Assembly: GCA_900169235.1 (NCBI GenBank)
Contig: FWCC01000082.1
Location: forward strand, 339,132 to 403,131
DNA: 64,000 bases
DNA from: Zarea fungicola
Taxonomy: Eukaryota; Ascomycota; Sordariomycetes; Hypocreales; Cordycipitaceae
Reading direction: 5' to 3'
The notes under the pieces are model-generated. The model was not told where the DNA came from. It made no database searches and saw nothing but the letters and a program-made list of their open reading frames with translations. Both the position numbers and the translations under genes were made by a program. Positions 46,397-56,105 of this stretch are shown here, in pieces (the first letter of the stretch is position 1; each line of letters opens with the position of its first letter).

Positions 46397-47202
46397 TAAT
46401 GCCAATCAGGCTGATGGGGGTTGACCATGTAAAGACGGATATGGCGAATAAGATGGCATCTTGAGGGTGGAGATGGAGTTTACGTCTTGGGAATATTTTG
46501 AGTCTATTTATCCTAGTCTACAGGTGTATATTAGATGTTGGGATGCTTGGCGACGACTGGCAGTCTGGAGAATTCAAGGCGCTAAGAAAACTACTCGGCG
46601 ACATAGACTTGGCCAGATTAAAACTGCTGGCCGTGGCCTGGCATCCATAGCACCCAATAAAACGCCATAGGCTCTTGGTATCATCCCTTTCGTCTCACAA
46701 AAGCTCTGTCATACTTTCATTCTCGACCTCTACCTAGTGGTGCAAGATCGACTAGGGATTTACATGGAGGGTACGGGCTCATCGAAGCCCTAGTTGAGAA
46801 AGGTTCGTCTTATCACCGACAATATTGGGGATATCGAGAGGAAAAATGTTCCATATAGCTGACCCAGAAAAGGGGAGAATTAATTCACTCAGGACCCCTA
46901 CAGCTGAATGGAAATTTGGCCGTTTTTAAGCGTAGAGGTTTCGGGTCGATGTAACGATCCAGGAAGCGGCGGCCAGGTATACGCCAGAAGAAGAGAAATG
47001 CAAATACATTTTCTTTTCTTCTTGAAGGGCCATTGGTATGGAGTCTAGGAATTCACAAGATAGTCGGCATAAGGATACGGGCGCTGTGGGTTACGATTTG
47101 TCGCATTGCAGGAGGAATGTCTCAATGACGGCCACGGTATCCCACAGGCATACGGGCTCTTCTTTCGACAAAGGTCAATAGCGGTTTTTTCGCTACTGAA
47201 AA
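46397..47202. other. Uncharacterised island sequence
   Basis: Short frames such as DDWQSGEFKALRKLLGDID (about 46552-46610) have protein-like wording but end in stops and join to nothing. This is probably decayed coding DNA plus the 3' region of the downstream purine gene. No repeats are seen. Confidence 0.4.
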
Positions 47203-48716
47203 TCAATGACAGCTACCCTCTTCCTGTCTCCCAAGTGCCTCGGAAGCAATATCCCTCCTGTAGAACATGCCAGCAAAGGATACAGCCTCCACACCTCGAT
47301 ACGCTCTTTGAACTGCTTCTTCGAGCGTCTCCCCTCGGGCTGCCACGCTCAAGACTCGTCCACCACATGTCAGCAGGGCTCCAGCAGCCAGCCTGGTGCC
47401 GGCGTGAAAGAAGTGCACATGCCTTTGGGCATCAGCTTCGGCGTCTATATGATCTCGTCCATTAGCAGTGTTTATTCTATATTCCCTCCTTGAAATATAG
47501 TCGCCGCCCTCGCATGAGTCACTCACTAATTGTAATAACATCTCCAGAGCGTGGTGGGCCTGGATATCCGGCGGCTGTGAGCACCACGTTACAGGCAAAG
47601 CCTGGCGAGAGCGTGACCTTTTCGTCGGCTAAACGGCCTTGAACACAGGCAAGAAGAAGCTTTCCAAGGTCTCCTTCGATGAGAAGCATCATTGCTTGAG
47701 TCTCGGGATCTCCAAAGCGTACGTTGTACTCGAGAACTTTGGGGCCAGCTTGCGTCAACATGATGCCTGTAAAGAGCATTCCGACAAACGCTCGACCTAC
47801 CGAAACATTAATGGTCAGAGCGCACAGTTTAGTAGGACAAGGCCGTTACCGCGAGGGTGGTATTACCTTCTGTTTTCATGCCCTCCAGAGTAGGCTGAAT
47901 AATGGTCTCGTCGATTTCTTGCATCTGAGCTTGGCTGACAAATGGAACGGGAGCATACACTCCCATTCCGCCTGTATTCGGCCCGCAGTTGCGGTCAAAG
48001 ATTCGCTTATGGTCCTGCCCGGGAGGGAGTGACTTGAATGAAGTACCATCCGAGAATGTAAGGACGCTAATCTCAGGCCCCTGAAGACGTTCCTCAATGA
48101 TGACGGACTGACCGGGTCCGAATTTGTTCTCCAGCATCATCTCGCGTAACTCGCGTTGTGCCTCTCCGCGACTCTCAGGAACAACGACGCCTTTGCCAGC
48201 CGCAAGGCCATCCACTTTGATTACAATGCCCTCGTTTAATTCTTCGATGTAGTCTCTCGCCGCGGAATACGATTGAAAATGTTCATAGCGGGCCGTCGGG
48301 ATCGAATATTTGCTCATGAACGACTTCGCGTAGGCCTTTGAGCCCTCTAGCTCGGCGGCAGCTTTGCTGGGGCAAAAGCAGGGAATTCCTCCTTGAGGCC
48401 GTGTTAGAATAGAGCCATTTGTGACGAGACTTAATGCTAGGATGACGCTGTTTCACTCACTTTTCTTGAAGACAGCTTGTACACCGTCCACAATGACATT
48501 GTCTGGCCCAGGTACCACCAGCCGAATGTCGAGTTCTTCAGCCTTCTGCGCCAACTCGGCATAGTCATCAAAGCCTTCCAAGTTTGTTACGCCAGGCAGC
48601 GCTGCTGTGCCACCATTACCTGGTGCGACATATACGTGCTTGACTGATGGGCATTGCAGCAGCCTCCACACCAGGGCGTGTTCCCTGCCACCTTTGCCGA
48701 TGACAAGTACCTTCAT
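47203..48716 (-). CDS. Stand-alone phosphoribosylamine-glycine ligase (GARS)
   Basis: Exons 48716-48461, 48391-47867, 47796-47527 and 47444-47203 give 430 aa, the length of a bacterial PurD. ATP-grasp landmarks are present: MKVLVIGKGGREHAL, APGNGG, IVIKVDGLAAGKGVVV, VIIEERLQGPEISVL, NCGPNTGGMG, and LEYNVRFGDPETQ with the metal-binding Glu and Asn. The C-terminal lobe ends VSFAGMFYRRDI and a stop follows soon after. The enzyme makes glycinamide ribonucleotide in step 2 of purine synthesis. In fungi it is normally the N-terminal half of bifunctional Ade5,7 (GARS-AIRS). Here no AIRS part follows; a stop ends the protein and non-coding sequence comes next. Fungal-type introns argue against recent bacterial transfer. 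It is probably a second copy of the domain; the role is open. Confidence 0.85.
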
Positions 48717-50117
48717 GCCGAAGCAATAGGGAAATGTTGTCTTCGTGATCTTTACGTATTTCCTGATGTAGGCGGGCTGCTGAAAACACTTGACTGGCTT
48801 CCCTTTGAGATGGAAACAGGATTTTGCTTTATTTCAGGAATTTCTGTTGTGCATCGTCGATGCACTGACATCGCTTGGCCCTAGACAGTGCCTGCATGAG
48901 AGGTCGCATAGAGTCTATCGCAGTGATTTTTTTTTTTTTTTAAAAAAACTTTACTGTAGGTTCGAAGCTTTCTTGCCTTTACTACCGCCACAGTATTTGT
49001 GGCGCTCAGCAACCGTGAAGTAGAGACGCGTGGCAAAACTATACCAAGGAGAAGGCATCATCTCATAATTAGTCAATATTCTCGTACGAGATGGACATGG
49101 CCCAACAACTCACAGATGACTCGCTTCGCCAAAAAAAGAGAAAACCAAAACGAGAAGAACAGATAACCAAGAGCAAGAAAAGGCCTCTTGCAACTTAAGT
49201 CGTGATATTTAATCGTTCAACTCATAAACAGGTTTTCCCATAAATTCTGCAGACATCATCGAGGCAGTGGCGCTGAACTATGATATGGTTGGCTATTTGG
49301 CTGGCTGCAGACAACTACAAAGCGGCAAGAGGCAGATGTTTTGCCCGGAATTGCCAGGCAATATAATTACACCAGTTTTAGCACTTGATTCAGAAGTAAT
49401 GATTTTCAAGTCTTTTTTTGTAATCTTTTCTTAGTTTGACATGCTATTGTGAGAAACACAAAGGACGGGCGCCATGTAGTCGGACGGCGGTGGCGTTGAC
49501 CGTAGGGTACATATGTGGAAAACCTTTTTTTTTTTTAAAGTGAGTATGAGCCAAGGAAGTAAGTAACTCAGAGTCTGCTTATTGAACAGAAAAATGAATA
49601 GAAAGATGAATGGGCACATTGTTGAGCCTGTATCACCGTGACGGGTCACGGATGACACCTGTGTATGAACACCCTACGCCTAGGCAAGCAAGACGAAGAC
49701 TGAAAAAAAGGTCAGCTGGCAAGGCTTTGTAGAACTGTACAAAATGAGTCAAGATTCATTGGAGGCTTCAAAGTTCAATAAGAAAAATGGCCCGACAATG
49801 TGAGGGGATGGTCAAGCCAGCCACGGCAAGCCTCGGCGTCGTTTCAAAAGCATACAGAACTGAAATAAAAGTGAAATAAAAGTGAGATTTGCCAAATCTT
49901 GGTGCAACATATCTACAACAGACCCAAAATTCGCCAATTATATAATAAGTTCTTTATCCTGCACACCACCCTTCTTTTCTTCCTTTCCACATCTGCGACA
50001 ATCAACCTTGCTGCCAATAAACCGCTTCGCCAGCCTTTGTCGACACATACTCCCGACCAAACATTTGTACAAAAGTCCCCGGACCACGGAGTCTCTACCG
50101 TGTCTGTTTCTTTCAAC
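48717..50117. other. Divergent intergenic region, GARS/protease
   Basis: 1.4 kb of AT-rich DNA between two opposite starts. It has a T14-A7 tract near 48930-48950, the right copy of the upstream duplication, and a pyrimidine-rich leader before 50118. An upstream in-frame stretch from 49899 lacks conserved wording and is read as leader. Confidence 0.55.
49451..49650. repeat. Diverged segmental duplication, right upstream copy
   Basis: Counterpart of 41900-42110, with CTATTGTGAGA and GAGCCTGTATCACCGTGACG conserved. It lies about 470-670 bases upstream of the intact protease gene. Confidence 0.65.
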
Positions 50118-52067
50118 ATGTCGAAAAAGCCCATCGCGTTACCACACTATCTGGCTGTGCCATTCGAAGCTACGCAGCCTTTGGAGCCACCAGTTTGCGA
50201 AACTAGCAGAGGGACGTTCGGTATTTCCAACGTTCAATTTCGAGTTGGTGTACCGCCTCTTAGACAGCTTCCGCTCCAGACTGTCATGGATTCTGCTTCC
50301 CATTCCATTTCCCACATCAAGGAACTCACCGATGAGATTGACCGTGCTGTTTATGACATCTTGAAGCGCAACGACGTCATTACCAACCAAGAACGCGGTG
50401 TGGAAGCCAGCGGTGACTGGTACGGTGAAGCAGTCAGTCCCAACCTCGATCGAACCGACTGGTACATTTGTTCGCGTTCCTCTGCGAGAATGCCGTACTC
50501 GTCCTACGTCACCCTCCTCGTGGTCTCGCCCTGGTCCCCGTCAATGGCTGATTGCTGGCAAGACAGCGCCAGGGACCTGAAGATCTGGATTGACTCTTTC
50601 TTGGACAACAAGCTCAGGTACGACGTGGACGTTCACATCGAAATAATTGACAGCTGGCTCTACGCCCCCAAATACATTGCGCCGATCATTGATCGAAACG
50701 ACCTCGATGCCGACTGGGAGCATCTCAAGTCTGTTGTGCGCGGAGTCCTTCGCACCCAGTGGAATCTCAAAGACCATTGGACCTGCATTGCGCTATTTCA
50801 TCACGGTATACATGAGAACGCTACAGAAAACCCACCAACGGTCTACATTGGCTTTGACCGCGGCTGCGAAGAAATCGAATGGGGACCGTTCCGGCAAAAA
50901 CTACAGAACTTCCTGGATGGTTTCCGGTTGGGTCTTCACATCCACTTGGAGCATTCAGAAACTGAACCACATGCTTTTCAACTCCGTGCACCGAAAAATC
51001 CACCGGCTCCCAATTTTGCCCTTGTCTCGTACGAGCAGCCATACGAAACAAAGGTGAATCTCGGCGCTGACATCAGCGCCAATACCTACAACGTTCAGGA
51101 AGAACAACAGCCATCTGGCCCTCCCAAACTGTCTATCGCCAACTCAAGCGTGGGAACCCTCGGATGCTACGTTCAGATTCAGTTTACATCAAAGGGACCC
51201 TGGGAAACGTTTGTCCTCACAAACTATCATGTGGTACGCAGTGCCATGGATGGATTCAAGCGTGATACTGATGGCAAGATCCTTGTGCCTCCCAAGACTT
51301 CCGCGCTGTACCAAGCCGACCATCATGGCTTCAAGCCAAATAACACTCCTTCCATCGGCATGGAGCACCCGTCACGAACCCGGCATAACATCAACGTGTC
51401 GGGGCTGGAAGAGCATTACCGCAATGAAACGGACCCAGTAGCCAAGCGCGAGTGGAAGCAGCTCATGGACACCAAGAAGGCCTTCTTCGACAATGACAAG
51501 CACGTCTTGGGGTCCCTTTTCGCCGGCTCTGGCTTCACCTTCCGCACCCCGAGCGGCGGCATGCTGGACTGGGCCCTCATCCGGCCCTTGCCCGGCCGCA
51601 TCGGGCGCAACACCCTGCCAGGCGGTTCAGACTGGCCAAGCAACCTAACCTCGCGTCCGTCCAGGACGACATATGGGGCAGAGCTCAAATTCCACGAGCG
51701 GCTGAGTGAGGAAAAGTTCAAGAGAGAGCTCGTCTTCAAGTACGGCGCGCTGTCGGGCGCCACCTGCGGCAGGTTTTCGGTTCACAACGTCGACGTGAGA
51801 TGCTCAGACTGGGCATACATGATTGACGAAGAGGATCGGAGGACCACAGAGTACGCATTCTTGCAAGTGGGTGCTGGGAGTGGCTTTGGTGGCCCTGGAG
51901 ATTCGGGCAGCGTGGTGTGGAACGCCAATGGCCATGCCTGGGCATTGTTGCATAGAGGGCAACCGTCCAAGGACAAGGTGATGTTCACATACATTACCCC
52001 AATGGAGCATGTGTTCCAGCACATTCAAAGCTTTCTTGGTGTAAAGGGCATTCGGATCTATCAGTGA
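50118..52067 (+). CDS. Trypsin-fold serine protease with novel N-terminal half
   Basis: 649 aa in one exon. I chose MSKKPIALPHY as start (context CAACATGTCG) because the paralogue at 42440 begins at the equivalent point. The C-terminal half has a chymotrypsin/HtrA-like triad: His371 in VLTNYHVV, Asp484 in MLDWALIRP and Ser596 in GPGDSGSVV. The N-terminal half (about 1-330) is not recognised; it has SRGTFGISNVQFRVG, SARDLKIWIDSFL and EIIDSWLYAPKYIAP blocks shared with the broken copy. No signal peptide or membrane segment is seen, so the protein is probably intracellular. Fungal proteins of this shape occur as accessory genes. A role in allorecognition or conflict is a guess; a general protease or inactive binding protein is equally possible. 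Confidence 0.85.
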   Translation: MSKKPIALPHYLAVPFEATQPLEPPVCETSRGTFGISNVQFRVGVPPLRQLPLQTVMDSASHSISHIKELTDEIDRAVYDILKRNDVITNQERGVEASGDWYGEAVSPNLDRTDWYICSRSSARMPYSSYVTLLVVSPWSPSMADCWQDSARDLKIWIDSFLDNKLRYDVDVHIEIIDSWLYAPKYIAPIIDRNDLDADWEHLKSVVRGVLRTQWNLKDHWTCIALFHHGIHENATENPPTVYIGFDRGCEEIEWGPFRQKLQNFLDGFRLGLHIHLEHSETEPHAFQLRAPKNPPAPNFALVSYEQPYETKVNLGADISANTYNVQEEQQPSGPPKLSIANSSVGTLGCYVQIQFTSKGPWETFVLTNYHVVRSAMDGFKRDTDGKILVPPKTSALYQADHHGFKPNNTPSIGMEHPSRTRHNINVSGLEEHYRNETDPVAKREWKQLMDTKKAFFDNDKHVLGSLFAGSGFTFRTPSGGMLDWALIRPLPGRIGRNTLPGGSDWPSNLTSRPSRTTYGAELKFHERLSEEKFKRELVFKYGALSGATCGRFSVHNVDVRCSDWAYMIDEEDRRTTEYAFLQVGAGSGFGGPGDSGSVVWNANGHAWALLHRGQPSKDKVMFTYITPMEHVFQHIQSFLGVKGIRIYQ

Positions 52068-52429
52068 GATAGCTAGCTTCGTTAGTTTTGTTAGTTTTGT
52101 TAGTCTTGCCAATTTTTGCTAATTTTGCTAATTTCGTTTACTGTGTTAATTCTACTAGTCTTTTATTTATTGTATGGTAGTATAACTACTATATGGGATT
52201 AATTATTTTTATGTATCTGTGCATTGTTGTATCGTGAAAGGAACCGTCAGTTTTACTCTAAATGTAATGAGATATGTAGACCCAAAGAACAATTGCGGTG
52301 GATATAATATACGCCGAGTACAATACATATAAATAAAGCGCCATCCCAGCATAAATGACGAGAATTCAACCCATCAACTCCCAAAGGACCACTTGTAATC
52401 CCGCGGTACTCATAAGTGGCAATAATTCA
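52068..52429. other. Convergent 3' region
   Basis: AT-rich 3' sequence of the protease gene and of the converging regulator gene. It begins with short tandem TTAGTTTTG and TTTTGCTAA units. Confidence 0.6.
52079..52136. repeat. Short tandem repeats in 3' region
   Basis: About three copies of a GTTAGTTTT-type unit are followed by AATTTTTGCT/AATTTTGCTA units, just after the protease stop codon. Simple slippage repeats. Confidence 0.7.
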
Positions 52430-54901
52430 TCAAGGCAATGGCGCAGAACCCTGCGTCAAGCTACTGAATAACGCAACATCGACACCTTGGAGCGCCCACT
52501 CGTCGACATTGGTAGACAGTCCAGGCACGAGCAGGTACGGCTCTTCCACAATCCTCGAGTCAAGCAGGGCGGCCGTGTCGTCCCACGACACAGTTTCCTT
52601 TGCATTGCCGAGCGCCGTAGAAAAGTCCGCCATGGACGGCACCGCCTGCCAGTCTCCATTCGCCGGTCGCGTAGCGCTCATCGCATAGCCCGTCGAAGGC
52701 GTCGGCAGGCCGCTCGTGCCACACCCGCTGCTGGGGCTATCGCGACTCAGCTGCTCATGCGACGACGCCAACGAGCCCTCGTCCCGGCTGTCAGAATCAT
52801 CTTTGCTGCTGGTGGTAGTAGCCCTGGCAGTGCCCGCGCCCGCGCCCGCGGCCATCCTGCGGCTGTCTTCCAGTTCGGCCTGCGTCGCGGTCGGACAGGC
52901 CGACAGCGGGCTGGGCTCGTGCTCGATGCGAATGGTGGCAAAGTACGGAATCGTAATGGACAGCCTGTGCGGCGCGTTGCTCGAGTCGCCCAGCTCCGGC
53001 GTCGCCTCGACCTTGTTGCCCGCGGGGCGGCTGTCCGTGGCCGACACGCTGTAGCAGACGCCCTTGAACGAGTTGTGCTCAATGTCGAGCAGCGGGCCGA
53101 GGATGCTCAGGATGCGCTTCGCGACGGGGTCCATGTCCCGCTGCGCCATGGACTGCGTGAGCTCCAGCAGGCGCTGCATCAGCCCGCGGTCGGCCAGGCG
53201 CTGGTGCAGGAGGGGCTGCAGCAGGCCGTATCCGTTTCCGTTGAGGTTGTTGTGGAACTGCTGGCGGCGTGCCTCAATGTGCGCCATGCACAGCGTCGTG
53301 GCGGCGATGAAGGCGATAAAGTCCATGCAGCGACAGTACGCGGTCGAGATGATGGTGCCGTGAAAGGCGGTGAATCGCGTGAGGATCGCCCGGCTCGAGT
53401 TGGCGACGGTCATTTTGCTGTAGTCGTAGCGGGCGTCGGCCGTGGAGTGCACCATCATGTAGGGGAGATGCAGCTGCACCAGGAGGTGGTGGTAGATGAA
53501 CTGGTTCATTAAGCGTACCGTCTCTTTAAAGGCGGTGTTGTCTCTGGCGGACACAATAATGGCATCTGGTGTCGCCATGAGCCACCACTGCGGCGGCAGC
53601 AACGTGGAGGCTCTCTGCAGCGTCTTGTCGATCTCATACGTGGTTTCTAGGTCGTTGCTCTCGGCAATGTTGCGTTGAAGAATCAGACTGCAGGCAACAG
53701 TCATGATGCGCTCGAAGCGCTCCAGAGGCGGATAGGACTCGAGAATGCCTGGTGCTGCAAACACGTTTTCGGTCGTGGCCTGGGGGAGGCCCAGAAGGAG
53801 GGATAGATGGCGATCCGCACAGACGAGGCGGAACCACATGTAGTCGGGACGAACGCGATCGAGCGTTTTATGATCGAGAACAACAATGGACGAGGTGCTC
53901 TTGCCAGTCTGCATGCCCATCATCTGAGCCAGAACCATTCCTCGCCGATTCGCCAGCCAAGCACGTCGGAGGTTGCCCAGATTGACCAGATACATGCACT
54001 CTAGCATGGCGCACTCGATGCCCTCGATGGAGCCCATGAGGTCATCGTTACTGGTGACGAGCCTCGTCGCGGCGTTGAATACACGGACTGTCAAACTTCG
54101 ATGATTTTTACGGAGACTGGGGTTTTCGTCGATGGTGGAAGGAGGCACGCTGATGAGTAGGGTGACGAGGAGCAGCATATTCCTTGCCGCCAACACGGGA
54201 TGTAGATCCTCTGTCGGCCTCTGCAGAAGCTGCCGGGCCGGGGCAATGTACTTTTCAAAGTAGCCCTCGTATGGCTGGCAGACAACGCAATGGAGCAAAA
54301 CCGAGATGCTGACCTGCGAATCGAGTATATAATCCAAATCAGATTGGTTGGGCCATAGCGATATTAGATAGCGGCATAGATCTCTGGGACTGCTAGTTTC
54401 CAGACCCATGGGTATGAAGAAAGATGGCGATGAGTCTCTCTTCTTGACAGCTTTCGAATCCTCTGCATCCGCCGCATCCTCCTGTGATGTCTTAGTTAAA
54501 GAGTCTGCGACCACCCAGGTACTAAGGGGAGGACGCCTTACTGTAGCGGTTAAAGCAGAGTCCTTGGAGTCTTGATATCCTCCAAGAACATCCCTCTCCC
54601 CTATAGAGGGACTTTTATTGTGTTTTACCAAACCTTCGATGATGGACTCCATGCGCTTGATGCGGTCGACCTTTCGGCCGGCAGAGGGAGGCTCATCCTG
54701 GTATTCTTGGCTAATACATTTCGTCTGCCGGCTTTTGCACCCATCGCAGATGCTATCTGTCGGCGCGGCAAAAGTGCACCGAATCTTGCGACGCTTGCAC
54801 TCCCAGCAGCTCTGTGTGCCTTTGCGAACCTTGCGCTTCTTGATTGGGGTGCCGTTGGATGAGGCCGGTAGCCCCGCTGGCCGAGGGTGTACAGATGCCA
54901 T
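52430..54901 (-). CDS. Zn2Cys6 transcription factor
   Basis: 823 aa in one exon from MASVHPRPAG. The binuclear zinc cluster is at residues 32-62 with spacing C-x2-C-x6-C-x9-C-x2-C-x6-C (CWECKRRKIRC...CDGCKSRQTKC), preceded by a basic KKRKVRKGTQ stretch. RIKRMESIIEGLVKH after it can form the dimerising coiled coil. The middle, with DYMWFRLVCADRHLSLLLGL, matches the fungal-specific regulatory domain. The tail is Ser/Ala-rich with low-complexity stretches. Such factors often control neighbouring metabolic or specialised-metabolite genes. Here it heads a run of four minus-strand genes ending in an NRPS, so pathway regulation is a reasonable inference. The target is unknown. Confidence 0.92.
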   Translation of the reverse strand: MASVHPRPAGLPASSNGTPIKKRKVRKGTQSCWECKRRKIRCTFAAPTDSICDGCKSRQTKCISQEYQDEPPSAGRKVDRIKRMESIIEGLVKHNKSPSIGERDVLGGYQDSKDSALTATVRRPPLSTWVVADSLTKTSQEDAADAEDSKAVKKRDSSPSFFIPMGLETSSPRDLCRYLISLWPNQSDLDYILDSQVSISVLLHCVVCQPYEGYFEKYIAPARQLLQRPTEDLHPVLAARNMLLLVTLLISVPPSTIDENPSLRKNHRSLTVRVFNAATRLVTSNDDLMGSIEGIECAMLECMYLVNLGNLRRAWLANRRGMVLAQMMGMQTGKSTSSIVVLDHKTLDRVRPDYMWFRLVCADRHLSLLLGLPQATTENVFAAPGILESYPPLERFERIMTVACSLILQRNIAESNDLETTYEIDKTLQRASTLLPPQWWLMATPDAIIVSARDNTAFKETVRLMNQFIYHHLLVQLHLPYMMVHSTADARYDYSKMTVANSSRAILTRFTAFHGTIISTAYCRCMDFIAFIAATTLCMAHIEARRQQFHNNLNGNGYGLLQPLLHQRLADRGLMQRLLELTQSMAQRDMDPVAKRILSILGPLLDIEHNSFKGVCYSVSATDSRPAGNKVEATPELGDSSNAPHRLSITIPYFATIRIEHEPSPLSACPTATQAELEDSRRMAAGAGAGTARATTTSSKDDSDSRDEGSLASSHEQLSRDSPSSGCGTSGLPTPSTGYAMSATRPANGDWQAVPSMADFSTALGNAKETVSWDDTAALLDSRIVEEPYLLVPGLSTNVDEWALQGVDVALFSSLTQGSAPLP

Positions 54902-55607
54902 GTCAATCAAACTACGGTTGCATTCAATACTTTCGGGAGATTCTTGATGGAGAAAGACGCCGCGGAGGAAGAAAGTGAGAACAGGGTTAAAAGTAATGCA
55001 AAGTTGTATAAAGTGACGTGTAGGAGCATTGGAACGGGCGAACGCTGGAAGGCTCGGGCGAAGATGTATTACAAACTCCGCCGCGGACGAAGAGGCTGCA
55101 GTGGAAGAGCCCCACTGAAATGAGGAAAAGGAAGCAATAATTGGTTGTTACTTGCTCAATGTTGAACCTTTTAAACTTTCAGCACCGCTGTGTCTGATGC
55201 TAGACAACCCGTCAACAATGCACACAAATGAGAAGAAATGTATTCGATCATCTAAAGTGGCTACATTCATATCAACTATAGGCAGAAACAAGTTTACCGT
55301 CAAAGGCAAAATTCTGTCAGCACAGACGCAGCTTGCTGTAGATCCCCAACACGTCGAGTACACTAACAAACTACTACGATCCCGCCACAGAAAACTGTTA
55401 TTAACGCCCCCACCGTACTTTACTACTGAAGCCACATTAACTAAATTTCGAAACCCAGTAACTAATCATCAGTAATCTTTCTGCTTACTTTACTTGTCGA
55501 AAACCGAAAAATGGAGAGACCATTTCGTACAAACGAATCCGTAACATCTCGTTATTAGTATAGTGACTACTTGTATTGTGATGAGTCTGCCGGCGTAGCA
55601 CGCAGCG
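54902..55607. other. Regulator promoter and spacer
   Basis: Upstream region of the Zn2Cys6 gene and 3' end of the membrane-protein gene. No coding frame with recognisable wording and no clear factor site. Confidence 0.5.
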
Positions 55608-56105
55608 TCACTCCAGCGCCTTTCCGACGGCAATGACAAAGGATACCCATGCCGCCAGATCGACTGTCAACGTCCGAATCGTGTTGATTCGGATCCAGGA
55701 ATCCAACCGCTCGTTCGGATCGGTGTCCTCCTTGGCCTCGATAATGTCCCGGATAGGCGGTGCAACCCAAGGCACGTACAGCAGGTGACCCAGCGCGCCC
55801 ACGGTCCCAGCCAAATACCAGGTCCACGACGCGCGGGATTCCAGTACGGATCGACGCACGACGAGGTTTGCGATGCCGCTCCAAAAGGACACGGCAATGA
55901 GGGATACGACAAAGGGCGCGCCAGCCTTGAAAAACCTGGCAAAGTAGGACGGCAGCAGTGGCTTGCTTGCCTGCCGAGTTTCCGGCCGGTTGAGGAGGCC
56001 GAGAAAGAAGGTCTGGTCCCAGCCGAAGAGCAAGGTGCAGGTGGAAGACACGAGCGGCAGGGCGCGCAGCCCGACGATGGGATCGAAGAACATGCGAGAG
56101 GCCAT
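55608..56105 (-). CDS. Small integral membrane protein (DUF1772/anthrone-oxygenase-like?)
   Basis: 165 aa in one exon. Hydrophobic segments at about residues 12-35, 60-85, 95-115 and 142-162 suggest four membrane passes. The wording FFDPIVGLRALPLVSSTCTL and SWIRINTIRTLTVDLAAWVSF is found in small membrane proteins of filamentous fungi. The size, four-pass layout and late N-x-x-R-T-x-x-x-D pattern resemble the DUF1772/anthrone-oxygenase-like family. That assignment is tentative. Members often sit in specialised-metabolite clusters, which fits the nearby NRPS. Confidence 0.8.
   Translation of the reverse strand: MASRMFFDPIVGLRALPLVSSTCTLLFGWDQTFFLGLLNRPETRQASKPLLPSYFARFFKAGAPFVVSLIAVSFWSGIANLVVRRSVLESRASWTWYLAGTVGALGHLLYVPWVAPPIRDIIEAKEDTDPNERLDSWIRINTIRTLTVDLAAWVSFVIAVGKALE

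Noticed and set aside
42000..47000. Whole accessory island as an intact transposon or Starship-type element
   Set aside because: No transposase, tyrosine recombinase, terminal repeats or target-site duplication could be seen. Only the Ulp1-like fragment hints at a mobile element.
47203..48716. GARS gene as recent bacterial transfer
   Set aside because: Three spliceosomal introns with fungal signals, and wording close to eukaryotic GARS, favour a fungal origin.
49899..50117. 73-codon upstream extension of the protease frame
   Set aside because: The paralogue begins at the equivalent of 50118, and the extension has leader-like composition. The hydrophobic stretch in it could mimic a signal peptide but is not conserved.
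52487..53512. 341-codon Arg-rich plus-strand frame
   Set aside because: Antisense to the Zn2Cys6 regulator. It reads as Arg/Gly/Val-rich shadow sequence.
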